Source: Candidatus Stygibacter frigidus
GTDB lineage: Bacteria; Cloacimonadota; Cloacimonadia; Cloacimonadales; TCS61
DNA length: 9,051 bases
Direction: 5' to 3'
Assembly (NCBI GenBank): GCA_030765325.1
Contig: JAVCCT010000212.1
Span: 1 to 9,051, forward strand
Both the position numbers and the translations under genes were made by a program. Below the pieces are notes generated by a model. It was not told the origin of the DNA. It worked only from the letters and a program-made list of their open reading frames with translations, and ran no database searches. This document shows, piece after piece, positions 1-7,427 of the stretch. Position 1 is the first letter of the stretch; the number at the start of each line of letters is the position of its first letter.

Positions 1-2
1 CA

Positions 3-632
3 AGCTGGCAGCCTCAGAAATTGGACATTGGAGTAAATGATTCTCCAGACTGGTGGTATTTTGAGGGACAGGAACGCTTATATGGAGGGGAGAGTACATA
101 CCCTACGGCGTTATTAGTTGATCCCTTTAATAATATATGGATAGGAACAGAAACCAATGGTATCTGTCGTTATGATAAGGATAATAATAAATTCAAAACC
201 TGGAATATGGATAATAGCCCATTATTATCTAATAAAATTAATGATCTGGCTTATGATGAAAATACAGGAATTATGTATATTGCCACTCCAAATGGGTTGA
301 ACTCTGTGATGATAGGAGTGAATGATGATGAGAATCAGGAAAAGGAATTGGGTAATATCATCGTATATCCCAATCCATTTTATCCTGAAAAAGATGAACT
401 GGTGATGATAGAGAATCAGGATCATCTCACGATGCCACTAGGTGGGACTACTTGCAATATCTATGATCTGGAAGGATTACTGGTAAGAGAGCTGGAACTA
501 AATAATTTTCAGCAGTTTGAGTGGGATGGGACTAATTCAGCGGAGAAAAAGTGTTCTTCTGGAGTGTATTTTTATTTAGTAAGCAGTAGTGAAGGGAATA
601 TTGAACGCGGGAAGATCATTCTGGTAAGATAA
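3..632 (+). CDS. Secreted beta-propeller protein with C-terminal sorting (T9SS/FlgD-like) domain, 3' part
   Basis: The reading frame is open to the left edge, so the true start lies outside the window. A TTG at 21 is in frame but is probably internal. The visible N-terminal part matches two-component-regulator-type propeller repeats: an IWIGT-x-x-x-G-x-x-R-Y-D blade at about bases 138-180, followed by a weaker blade (MYIATPNGL, about 273-299). The C-terminal part, from about base 354, begins with VYPNP (363-377). It continues through a WDGTN segment and SSGVYFYLV and ends in a short basic tail (GKIILVR). This is the layout of type IX secretion type-A sorting domains and of FlgD-like Ig domains. 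In FCB bacteria such a tail directs export to or through the outer membrane, so the product is probably a secreted or surface-anchored protein. Its substrate or partner is unknown. The stop codon overlaps the start of the following glycosyltransferase by one base, so the two are probably co-translated. Confidence 0.8.
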   Translation, partial: SWQPQKLDIGVNDSPDWWYFEGQERLYGGESTYPTALLVDPFNNIWIGTETNGICRYDKDNNKFKTWNMDNSPLLSNKINDLAYDENTGIMYIATPNGLNSVMIGVNDDENQEKELGNIIVYPNPFYPEKDELVMIENQDHLTMPLGGTTCNIYDLEGLLVRELELNNFQQFEWDGTNSAEKKCSSGVYFYLVSSSEGNIERGKIILVR

Positions 633-1642
633 TGAGAAGATTGCTTTTTTTCAGCGCTTATAATGCACCCTTTGTGCAAAGAGATATTCAGATTCTGAGT
701 AAGGAATATTCTCTGGAATTGGCTCACGGTAATGAGTATAAGAAATCAATCTGGAATTATATGTTGATCTTATGGCATTCTATGTGGCAGGTTCAAAGAG
801 CAGATATTGTGTATTGCTGGTTTGCTGACTATCGAGCCAGAATAGGAGTGTTCTGGTCAAAGTTATTTAACAAGAAGTCAGTTGTCGTTATTGGTGGTTA
901 TGAGGTAAAAGCTCTAATGTATGAAAACACTATGCAAAAGCCATTATCTTCTCACTTAAATTATATTTTGAAAAATGCTGATCTAATAATTAACGTGTCT
1001 GATCACTACCAGAAGCGATTATGTGAAATATATCCTCAATTTGCTGCCAAAATGGTAAGAATTTATAATGGGATTAAGATCAATCGGCAGGATAATGAGA
1101 TAGCGGAAAAAGAAAATATGGTTCTTACTGTGTGCTCAGGTAACACAGTCGCAAGATATATGGAAAAGGGAATAGATATTTTTCTGAAAGCAGCAGAAAA
1201 CCTGCCAGATCATCAATTTGTGATCATTGGTCCTGAGGGAAATCTGAAAGAAGAAATTGTGAAAAATATCGATTCTGATAATTTGTTGATATTACCCCCC
1301 ATGGCTGAAGAAAACTTAAATGAATGGTATCAGAAGGCTAAGGTATATTGTCAGTTTTCCAGCAATGAATCTTTTGGATTAGCAATTGTAGAAGCGATGT
1401 CATGGCAATGTTTACCAGTAGTTAGTTCGATTCCAAGCCTGTTGGAGAGGATAGGTGATGCCGGTTGGGTAGTGGATAATAAAGACTGGCATGAAGCTGT
1501 TGAATGCATAATAGAAGCGATGAAATCTGATAAAGAAAAAGGGAAAAAGGCTGCTGAAAGAGTAAATGAGCTGTATGATATCAAAATTAGAGAACAGCTT
1601 TTGCTATCAAAACTGAAGGATTTAATTGATGAACATAAATAA
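632..1642 (+). CDS. GT4-type glycosyltransferase (GT-B fold)
   Basis: This 336-residue protein has the size and layout of retaining GT-B glycosyltransferases of family GT4. The C-terminal half carries the diagnostic EX7E motif (E246 and E254 in ESFGLAIVE), followed by the usual small/hydrophobic strand LPVVSS and a D-A-G-W-V segment typical of the nucleotide-sugar site. A YNGI segment (145-148) marks the inter-domain linker, as in IHNGV of relatives. The N-terminal acceptor domain (about 1-145) is divergent and lacks the usual early GG loop. There is no signal peptide or membrane helix, so it should act on the cytoplasmic face, transferring a sugar from an NDP-sugar to a lipid-linked glycan. 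Donor and acceptor cannot be read from the sequence. The ATG overlaps the upstream stop (TAATG), and no strong Shine-Dalgarno is visible, which suggests termination-reinitiation. The 3' end overlaps the deacetylase gene by 14 bases. Confidence 0.85.
   Translation: MRRLLFFSAYNAPFVQRDIQILSKEYSLELAHGNEYKKSIWNYMLILWHSMWQVQRADIVYCWFADYRARIGVFWSKLFNKKSVVVIGGYEVKALMYENTMQKPLSSHLNYILKNADLIINVSDHYQKRLCEIYPQFAAKMVRIYNGIKINRQDNEIAEKENMVLTVCSGNTVARYMEKGIDIFLKAAENLPDHQFVIIGPEGNLKEEIVKNIDSDNLLILPPMAEENLNEWYQKAKVYCQFSSNESFGLAIVEAMSWQCLPVVSSIPSLLERIGDAGWVVDNKDWHEAVECIIEAMKSDKEKGKKAAERVNELYDIKIREQLLLSKLKDLIDEHK
1615..1620 (+). promoter_or_regulatory. Ribosome binding site deciding the deacetylase start
   Basis: GAAGGA lies 8 bases before the ATG at 1629, inside the end of the upstream glycosyltransferase gene. 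The in-frame TTG at 1626 is too close to it, and the next ATG at 1644 has no purine-rich site at a useful distance. The site therefore supports 1629 as the start. The same hexamer occurs before the radical SAM gene at 4040-4045. Confidence 0.6.
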
Positions 1643-3023
1643 AATGTGCATCCTCGGGCAATCAGCAATGTGGGAAAATACGCTGATCCAACTGGGGATT
1701 CCTTATGACACTTTTGCTGCCCCTGATCAATTAGATCATATAGTTCATTATTCCGCCCTGATCATCATAGATTTGATCTCTGATAAAGAATTACTGGCTT
1801 TGCGTAAACATCTTGGGAATGCCGCAATATTTATTTTTACACCATCGTGGGGAAGACTAAAAAAGAAGCTTAAATCAGATGATAAATTTATCTGGTCAGG
1901 AGAAGAATACTGGTTTGGTGTTCAAAAGAATATATATGAATCAATGTTTGGGTTAGAAAAAAACAGTTATTTTTTCCCGATCAAGCTTGATGATATTCCT
2001 TTGGGGATTATCCAGAGAAGGAAATTTTATTATTCCAGACGGGAATTACCTTCCGAGAGAGTAAACGTGATAAACTATCATGAGATCACCAGATTTGTAA
2101 GAAACTTTTTGAAGGATGCTTTTAAAAAATCTGGCAAAGAGCTATTGGGATATGGCAGTTTACCTGATGAAAAACCACTTTTCATATTCAGAGTAGATAC
2201 CGATTTTGCAGAGGAAAGTGAAATCAAAGCTTTATATGAAATCTGCAAGAAATATGGGATTTCGGCAACCTGGTTTGTAGATGTCCATTCAGAGAATCTG
2301 CTGGAGGTTTATAAAACAATGCAGGATCAGGAGATAAGTCTTCATTGTGATAAGCATTATATATATCCAGATAAGGCAAATAATCTTGAGAATATTCGAA
2401 AAGGATTGAATAAGCTTTTAGATCACAAGATAAGTCCAGCGGGTTTTGCTGCTCCCTTTGGAGATTGGAATTTGGCTTTAGAAGAGGCATTATTTGAGTT
2501 AGATTTTGCTTATACATCAGAATTTGGTTTTGCCTGGGATTCATTACCGATAATGCGAAAACTGGGGCAGAAAAATCTTATGCAAATCCCTATTCATCCA
2601 ATCAGTCCCGGTAGGCTAAGGCGTTCTCATTTCAGCCAGGAGGAGATGCTGGATTATTATTTGAAGGTAATAGAAAAGCGCATTAAAAGCAGGATACCGA
2701 TCATCATTTATCATCATCCTGCCCACGGAATGACGGCTTTGATCGAAAAAATATTCAAGTATGTGAAAAGCAATAATATCAATAATCTCACCATGCACAG
2801 TTATGCTTCCTGGTGGTATAAGAGATATGAAGTATTGGAGCAGGGTAATGATGATGAATTATTGAATATTTGCAAACTGGAAAGTGAGTTTCGAGAATAT
2901 CCAGAAGATTTTGCCAGAATATATAAAAAATCCTGGCGCTGGTATTTATATGAATATGAAGCAAATAAAGGTAGAAGACATTTTAAGAAATACGGCTACC
3001 CAGCTAAAAATATTGCGAGGTGA
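1629..3023 (+). CDS. NodB-like polysaccharide deacetylase family protein with extra N-terminal domain
   Basis: The protein has 464 residues counted from ATG 1629. Residues about 1-150 form an alpha/beta domain I cannot assign. From about 180 the sequence follows the carbohydrate esterase 4 (NodB) pattern. Motif 1 is FRVDTD (D190 and D192, in place of TFDDG). Motif 2 is the metal-binding HxxxH (H239, H243 in SLHCDKH). Motif 3 is represented by GFAAPFGDWN, which lacks the usual arginine of RPPYG. A late histidine motif (IIYHHPAHG, H362-H363) fits motif 5. These enzymes use a divalent metal to remove acetyl groups from amino sugars. There is no signal peptide or N-terminal membrane helix, so the enzyme appears cytoplasmic, unlike most peptidoglycan or chitin deacetylases. 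Lying between two glycosyltransferases, it probably deacetylates a sugar on a lipid-linked intermediate. A C-terminal tail of about 60 charged and aromatic residues follows the domain. It overlaps the next gene by four bases (GTGA). Substrate unknown. Confidence 0.8.
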   Translation: MNINKMCILGQSAMWENTLIQLGIPYDTFAAPDQLDHIVHYSALIIIDLISDKELLALRKHLGNAAIFIFTPSWGRLKKKLKSDDKFIWSGEEYWFGVQKNIYESMFGLEKNSYFFPIKLDDIPLGIIQRRKFYYSRRELPSERVNVINYHEITRFVRNFLKDAFKKSGKELLGYGSLPDEKPLFIFRVDTDFAEESEIKALYEICKKYGISATWFVDVHSENLLEVYKTMQDQEISLHCDKHYIYPDKANNLENIRKGLNKLLDHKISPAGFAAPFGDWNLALEEALFELDFAYTSEFGFAWDSLPIMRKLGQKNLMQIPIHPISPGRLRRSHFSQEEMLDYYLKVIEKRIKSRIPIIIYHHPAHGMTALIEKIFKYVKSNNINNLTMHSYASWWYKRYEVLEQGNDDELLNICKLESEFREYPEDFARIYKKSWRWYLYEYEANKGRRHFKKYGYPAKNIAR

Positions 3024-4051
3024 AAGTGAGTATATATATCTATAGCTATTCATCGCTTAACATTAATCCCGGAGGACCGACTTATAAAACTGCCATGCTT
3101 CATAAACATTTAACCAGATTGGGATTGGATGTGAAACTATTTAATATGTGGGATATTATCAAGTTTACAGATGATGATATATTTTATGTATTTACTGCAA
3201 ATATTTCCACATATCCACTCACAGTCAATCTCAAGCAAAAAGGGATAAGATATATCGTTAACCCGATCTTTTTCAGTAATCATAGTGCTAATAAAATAAG
3301 ATTATATCGCAATCTGGAGAAACCATTCAGAAGCATATTCAAAAGAAGTATCAGCGATTATGATATTACAGAAACAATCTGCCGAGATGCCGAGAAGATA
3401 TTACCAAACACAACATCAGAAAGAGATTTACTGCAAGCAGCTTTTGATTTAGAGGCAGATAATTTCCAGGTGATTCATAATGGGGTGGAACAGCGATTTG
3501 CTGAGGCGAATCCTGATTTGTTTCAGAAAAAGTATGGATTGAAGGATTTTGTGCTATATACAGGACACCTGGGACCTGTGAGGAAAAATGGCATGAATAT
3601 CATCAAAGCCATGCAGAAAGTAGATGCTCCCTGTGTGATTATTGGTGATGCCTTGAAAAATGACGAAGGGAAAAAATGTCTGACAGAAATTGAAAAGAGC
3701 AGTAATATCACCTATCTGGGCTGGATTGAACATGATGACCCTATGCTGGAATCTGCTTATGCTTCCTGCCAGAGCTATATATTGCCCACACGTTATGAAA
3801 CTCCAGGCAGAGCAGCGCTGGAAGCTGGATTGGCTGGAGCAAATATTGTTATCACTCCCAAGGGTGGAACAAGGGAATATTTTGCTGACCTGGCACTTTA
3901 TCCTGATCCTCTGGATGTGAATGATATTGCCAAATCCATAGAAGACTCATTAAATAAGAAAAGGGATGCAAAGCTCAAAGAAAGGATCCTTAAAAATTAT
4001 ATCTGGGAAGTTATAGCAACCCAGACAAAAGAACTCATCGAAGGATTATAA
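3020..4051 (+). CDS. GT4-type glycosyltransferase (GT-B fold), second copy
   Basis: This 343-residue protein is a classic GT4 transferase. It has an N-terminal glycine loop (PGGPTYKT, 17-24), an IHNGVE linker (152-157), and a YTGHLGPVRKN strand-loop (180-190) that opens the donor domain. The EX7E motif is E260/E268 in ETPGRAALE, followed by a P-KGGTREYF segment. No membrane segment or signal peptide is present, so it should work on the cytoplasmic face of the membrane. It is only distantly similar to the transferase at 632-1642, so it is not a recent duplicate and probably adds a different sugar. The start is uncertain. GTG at 3020 overlaps the previous stop (GTGA). GTG at 3026 is in frame and has GAGG (3017-3020) five bases upstream. 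The longer form begins MKVSIYIYSY, which looks like a normal first strand. The 3' end overlaps the radical SAM gene by one base (TAATG). Sugar specificity cannot be inferred. Confidence 0.87.
   Translation: MKVSIYIYSYSSLNINPGGPTYKTAMLHKHLTRLGLDVKLFNMWDIIKFTDDDIFYVFTANISTYPLTVNLKQKGIRYIVNPIFFSNHSANKIRLYRNLEKPFRSIFKRSISDYDITETICRDAEKILPNTTSERDLLQAAFDLEADNFQVIHNGVEQRFAEANPDLFQKKYGLKDFVLYTGHLGPVRKNGMNIIKAMQKVDAPCVIIGDALKNDEGKKCLTEIEKSSNITYLGWIEHDDPMLESAYASCQSYILPTRYETPGRAALEAGLAGANIVITPKGGTREYFADLALYPDPLDVNDIAKSIEDSLNKKRDAKLKERILKNYIWEVIATQTKELIEGL
4040..4045 (+). promoter_or_regulatory. Ribosome binding site of radical SAM gene
   Basis: GAAGGA lies five bases before the ATG at 4051, within the last codons of the upstream glycosyltransferase. 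It supports this start and independent initiation in addition to coupling at the TAATG junction. Confidence 0.55.
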
Positions 4052-4920
4052 TGTCGATATTCACAAGGTTTAAGAAAATTATAATCAGGTTGCAGATGCA
4101 TAATATAACGCGTCAAAACCTTGCTGTATTTTTCATGCCCTATATGCTTTCAATCATAAAATATGAAGTTATCAGGAAAGTAAAATTAAAACTTAAATAT
4201 AAAAAAACCGGGTTAGTTTCCGTTAATATCGAGACAATATCCATGTGCAATCGCAGTTGCGAATTCTGCTTCAATCATCCGCGTTTTGAGAAAAGGTCTC
4301 AGGGAGAAATGACAACTGAGCTTTGGAAGAAGGTGATGAACGAACTGGGTGAGAATAATTTTGCAGGTAGGATCAGTCCTCATTTTTATAATGAACCACT
4401 ATTGGATAAACGCCTGCCTGATCTGATAGCATATACCCGTAAAGTGATGCCTTACTGCTGGATACAGATAAATTCCAATGGAGACAGGCTTGATGAAGAA
4501 TTATTGATCAATTTATATAAAAAGGGAGTGAATTTCTTTTTCATAACTAATTATGATAATGATGATAAAGAGATATTTGATAATTTGACTGCTAAATATC
4601 CAGCATTGATAAGAGTCGTTAAAAACAGCGATATGTGGAGAACAGATCGCGGTGGAGAGATATTTAAAAAGGAAAAGCATGAAAATACTCCCTGCCTGCG
4701 TCCTGCTTCACAACTGGTGGTCAACTGGCAGGGTGAAGTATTGCTTTGCTGCATGGATTATTATGCTCAATACTCTTTTGGCAACCTGAGCAGTACAGAA
4801 TTATTTTTTATCTGGAATGATAAGCAATTTAGAGAGATACGGGAGAAACTTAAGATTTCTCGTCAAAAGGGCTATCCAATTTGTTTAAAATGCGATGATC
4901 CGGGATTTATCCCCTGGTAA
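4051..4920 (+). CDS. Radical SAM protein with short SPASM/twitch-like C-terminus
   Basis: This 289-residue protein carries the radical SAM iron-sulfur motif CX3CX2C (C66, C70, C73 in CNRSCEFCF), preceded by the strand VSVNIETIS. The core continues through NEPLLD and INSNGDRL, typical of the SAM-binding barrel. The C-terminal region has CX12GX4C (C215, G228, C233, with C234 adjacent) and a CX2C pair (C278, C281). This matches the start of a SPASM motif, but the protein ends eight residues later, so the usual CX5CX3C completion is missing. It may hold one auxiliary iron-sulfur cluster (twitch-like). An N-terminal extension of about 50 residues is basic and partly hydrophobic and could contact membrane. 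Members of this superfamily use the 5'-deoxyadenosyl radical to modify peptides, sugars or lipids. The setting, between a glycosyltransferase and a flippase, favours a glycan or lipid-carrier substrate, but this is inference. I cannot assign a known reaction. Confidence 0.83.
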   Translation: MSIFTRFKKIIIRLQMHNITRQNLAVFFMPYMLSIIKYEVIRKVKLKLKYKKTGLVSVNIETISMCNRSCEFCFNHPRFEKRSQGEMTTELWKKVMNELGENNFAGRISPHFYNEPLLDKRLPDLIAYTRKVMPYCWIQINSNGDRLDEELLINLYKKGVNFFFITNYDNDDKEIFDNLTAKYPALIRVVKNSDMWRTDRGGEIFKKEKHENTPCLRPASQLVVNWQGEVLLCCMDYYAQYSFGNLSSTELFFIWNDKQFREIREKLKISRQKGYPICLKCDDPGFIPW

Positions 4921-4924
4921 TATC

Positions 4925-6400
4925 ATGAAAATATTAGATATTCCCATCATAAACAGGCTGCTGAATTATTCATGGGGTACTTTCCTCAATAAATTCCTGA
5001 TATTCCTGCTTTTGCCAGTGATCAGCCATGCCTTGAAACCGGAAGAATACGCAGTATATTCCATATTACTACTATTTGCGTCAATTGCAGGTCATTTTTT
5101 CCAGATGGGGTTGCATCAATCGCTGATGACTTTATACCATCAGCAACCTGATGATAATGCCAGGAAAACACTGATATCCACTACCTGGAGAGCTGTAGGA
5201 GTAAACAGTCTTATCTTATCAGTACTGATTTTGCTGCTCAAACAACCACTAGGAAGTTTGCTGATCAATAGTTCTCAAAATTTCGGGCTGCTGGTGAGTT
5301 TAACAGCTTTGATGGTGTTTCTGGATGTTTTCTACGGTCTTACTTTAGTATTACTCAATATCAGACACCAGGCAAAAGAGTATGCTATTTTAGGAATGAC
5401 CAGAAACCTGGTTACCTTAGCGGGAGTATTACTCCTGAGCATAAGCGGCTGCCTTAATATCACCACATTTTTCTATATAATTGTTTTTGCAAGCTTTATC
5501 TCTCTGCTTCATTCATTATACTTTTTCAAAGGTATATGGCGTGATCTTTCTGATAATGCTTCTAACTATATTCGTTTCTCATTTCCTTTATTCAAAACTA
5601 TCCTCAGATTTGGTATATTTATGGTGCCAGCCACTTTTGCGGTTATATCACTGCAGAGTGCTGATAGATATATGCTCAATCTGATGTCTGCCAGAACCTT
5701 ATATGATGCCGGTATCTATGCAATTGCCTATAAGATTGGCATGATCATGTCACTATTCACGGTTGTTTTTGATCTGCTGTTTTTCCCGTATATTATGCAG
5801 GAAAAGAACATGAAAGTCGTGAAAGAAAAATTAAGGATGCTGTTTTCTTTTTATTCTTTTTCTGGTACATTAATAGCAGTAGTGATAATTTTATTTTCCC
5901 GAGAGATATTTCTAATCCTGGATAGTTCATATAAAGAAGGAGCTTCACTGGTATTTTTTGGTGTAATATCCATGTATCTTCGAGGGATGTCTAATATTCT
6001 GGTTTTGGGTTTTTATATGCTCAAAAGATCAGAGGTAATAGCCCTGGCATCGGTGCTTGCTGCTGTCATCAATATTGTACTAAATTGGCTCTGGATACCC
6101 CATTTTGGCATCTTCGGGGCTGGATTTGCCTCTATAGTTGCTTACTTCTTTATTGTCATATTTAATTTTATAACTGTGGAAAGAGCTTTCAAATCTAATT
6201 ACAAAGCCGGCTGGATAGTTGTCTCGCTCCTGATTATAATAGCAGTTTCATATTTTAATTACACCCATAATCAGGTTAGTATCAGCTTTTTCGCCATTAA
6301 AATCGGGTTCAGTCTTTTTATTTGCTTTATGGGATATTTATATATAAAAAGAAAGGGTTATCTGAATTATCTACTAAATAAAATAAGGCAGCAGGTATGA
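4925..6400 (+). CDS. Wzx-type polysaccharide flippase (MOP superfamily, RfbX-like)
   Basis: The protein has 491 residues from ATG 4925. It is strongly hydrophobic, with about 14 predicted membrane helices. Approximate positions are 16-36, 43-63, 91-106, 120-144, 161-176, 181-202, 226-244, 262-289, 306-325, 338-360, 370-391, 398-418, 428-444 and 453-474. The length, the helix number, an ADRYML segment just after helix 7 (246-251) and the following AGIYAIAYKIG (262-272) match the polysaccharide-transporter branch of the MOP superfamily. Such proteins move undecaprenyl-linked oligosaccharides from the cytoplasmic to the periplasmic leaflet. The gene follows two glycosyltransferases and the radical SAM enzyme, so its cargo is probably the glycan they build. 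An in-frame ATG at 4895 would overlap the upstream gene by 26 bases. I prefer 4925 because it lies four bases after that stop and gives a typical short N-terminus; neither start has a clear Shine-Dalgarno. The stop overlaps aroB by four bases (ATGA). Confidence 0.88.
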   Translation: MKILDIPIINRLLNYSWGTFLNKFLIFLLLPVISHALKPEEYAVYSILLLFASIAGHFFQMGLHQSLMTLYHQQPDDNARKTLISTTWRAVGVNSLILSVLILLLKQPLGSLLINSSQNFGLLVSLTALMVFLDVFYGLTLVLLNIRHQAKEYAILGMTRNLVTLAGVLLLSISGCLNITTFFYIIVFASFISLLHSLYFFKGIWRDLSDNASNYIRFSFPLFKTILRFGIFMVPATFAVISLQSADRYMLNLMSARTLYDAGIYAIAYKIGMIMSLFTVVFDLLFFPYIMQEKNMKVVKEKLRMLFSFYSFSGTLIAVVIILFSREIFLILDSSYKEGASLVFFGVISMYLRGMSNILVLGFYMLKRSEVIALASVLAAVINIVLNWLWIPHFGIFGAGFASIVAYFFIVIFNFITVERAFKSNYKAGWIVVSLLIIIAVSYFNYTHNQVSISFFAIKIGFSLFICFMGYLYIKRKGYLNYLLNKIRQQV

Positions 6401-7416
6401 AATATCAATTAGGTGAATATAATACAGAAGTTATTGAAACTATTCTTGATCAGGTCGTAAAACAAGTTCCTACAAATTCATTTTGGGTCATAGATAATAA
6501 GGTTGCCAGTCTTTATCCCATTTTCAATAATTTGCCAGATACTAAGCTATTGGTGAACGCTGAAGAAACTAATAAAAATCTCAAGATGGCTGAAGAAATA
6601 TTCAACTGGCTTAAATATAACAAAGTAAACAGGCAATCAACTATCGTGGCAGTGGGTGGGGGTATTACTACTGATCTCACTGGCTGGGTTGCCAGTAATT
6701 ATATGCGGGGCTGTAATTTGATGCATATTCCCACAACTCTCATCGGGATGATAGATGCTGCTATTGGTGGTAAGACCGCCATAAATTTCAATCAGACCAA
6801 AAACCTGGTCGGCAGTTTTTATCCAGCCGGAAAAGTGTTCATTATCCCGGGAGTATTACAGACTCTCCAGGAAAAAGAGATTCAAGCCGGACTTGCTGAA
6901 TTACTTAAAATGGCACTGTTACCTGAAAGCCGGATTTTGAAACTACTTATCGAGCTTAAATCTGAATGGAAAACTGAATTCCATACTTTGATCAATATGT
7001 CCATAGAGCAAAAAATGCTGATCTGCCAGCGCGACTTGCGAGATACGGGAGAAAGAAGATCACTGAATCTGGGACACACCTTTGCTCATGTGATCGAATC
7101 TGCCTCAAATTATCAGATAGAGCACGGCAGAGCGGTTGCAATTGGGATAATAAAAGCAGCCAGATTAAGCTATGAACTTAAGCTGATTGCAAGGGAAAGA
7201 TACGATTTTATCATCAAACTGATTCGCTCTCATTATCCTGCCAACTATTTGCAATTAGAAATGTGGATAATAAATGCAATAAGCAATAAGGGCAAAGAGT
7301 TTTATGAAAATGACAAAAAGTCAAAGCTGATCCTGTTTTCAGGAGAGAATGATATCGCTGTTTTCGATACAATAGAGTGGAATAAATTTAAAAATATAAT
7401 AATTGAAGTGAGTTAA
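6397..7416 (+). CDS. aroB: 3-dehydroquinate synthase
   Basis: This 339-residue protein is a complete dehydroquinate synthase, the second enzyme of the shikimate pathway. It converts DAHP to 3-dehydroquinate using NAD and zinc. The NAD-binding GGGITTD (87-93) and PTTL (112-115) segments are present. So is the IDAAIGGKT block (D120, K126), which separates true AroB from the EEVS and DOIS cyclases. The zinc ligands E168 (GLAE), H227 (NLGHTFAH) and H243 (EHGRAV) are all there. So are counterparts of the known active-site residues R104, K135, N136, K171, K206, R220, N224 and H231, judged from my recall of the Aspergillus nidulans AroB domain. It should therefore be active. The length is slightly short of the usual 350-365. 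The ATG overlaps the flippase stop (ATGA), and AAGG (6385-6388) lies eight bases upstream. No other shikimate gene is visible, so its place at the end of a glycan operon is unusual. Confidence 0.93.
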   Translation: MKYQLGEYNTEVIETILDQVVKQVPTNSFWVIDNKVASLYPIFNNLPDTKLLVNAEETNKNLKMAEEIFNWLKYNKVNRQSTIVAVGGGITTDLTGWVASNYMRGCNLMHIPTTLIGMIDAAIGGKTAINFNQTKNLVGSFYPAGKVFIIPGVLQTLQEKEIQAGLAELLKMALLPESRILKLLIELKSEWKTEFHTLINMSIEQKMLICQRDLRDTGERRSLNLGHTFAHVIESASNYQIEHGRAVAIGIIKAARLSYELKLIARERYDFIIKLIRSHYPANYLQLEMWIINAISNKGKEFYENDKKSKLILFSGENDIAVFDTIEWNKFKNIIIEVS

Positions 7417-7417
7417 C

Positions 7418-7423
7418 AGGAGG
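7418..7423 (+). promoter_or_regulatory. Strong ribosome binding site before the phosphoglycerate kinase gene
   Basis: AGGAGG lies four bases before the ATG at 7428, in the 11-base gap after aroB. It is the strongest Shine-Dalgarno in the window. Together with the gap it suggests that this gene is translated independently, and perhaps more strongly, than the coupled genes upstream. Confidence 0.8.
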
Positions 7424-7427
7424 AAAT

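Noticed and set aside
225..425. Open frame on the - strand inside the propeller gene
   Set aside because: It lies wholly within a well-supported + strand gene, has low-complexity Ile/His-rich content, and has no ribosome site or family features.
1351..1668. Open frame on the - strand across the end of the first glycosyltransferase
   Set aside because: It is Ser-rich, lies opposite the EX7E region, and has no recognisable domain; it is a shadow of the real gene.
2224..2544. Open frame on the - strand inside the deacetylase gene
   Set aside because: It is antisense to conserved deacetylase motifs and has no supporting signals.
7322..7335. 14-base repeat (caaagctgatcctg) also at 7582-7595
   Set aside because: Both copies encode a K-L-I-L-type beta strand in different proteins; similar coding content and chance explain it better than a repeat element.
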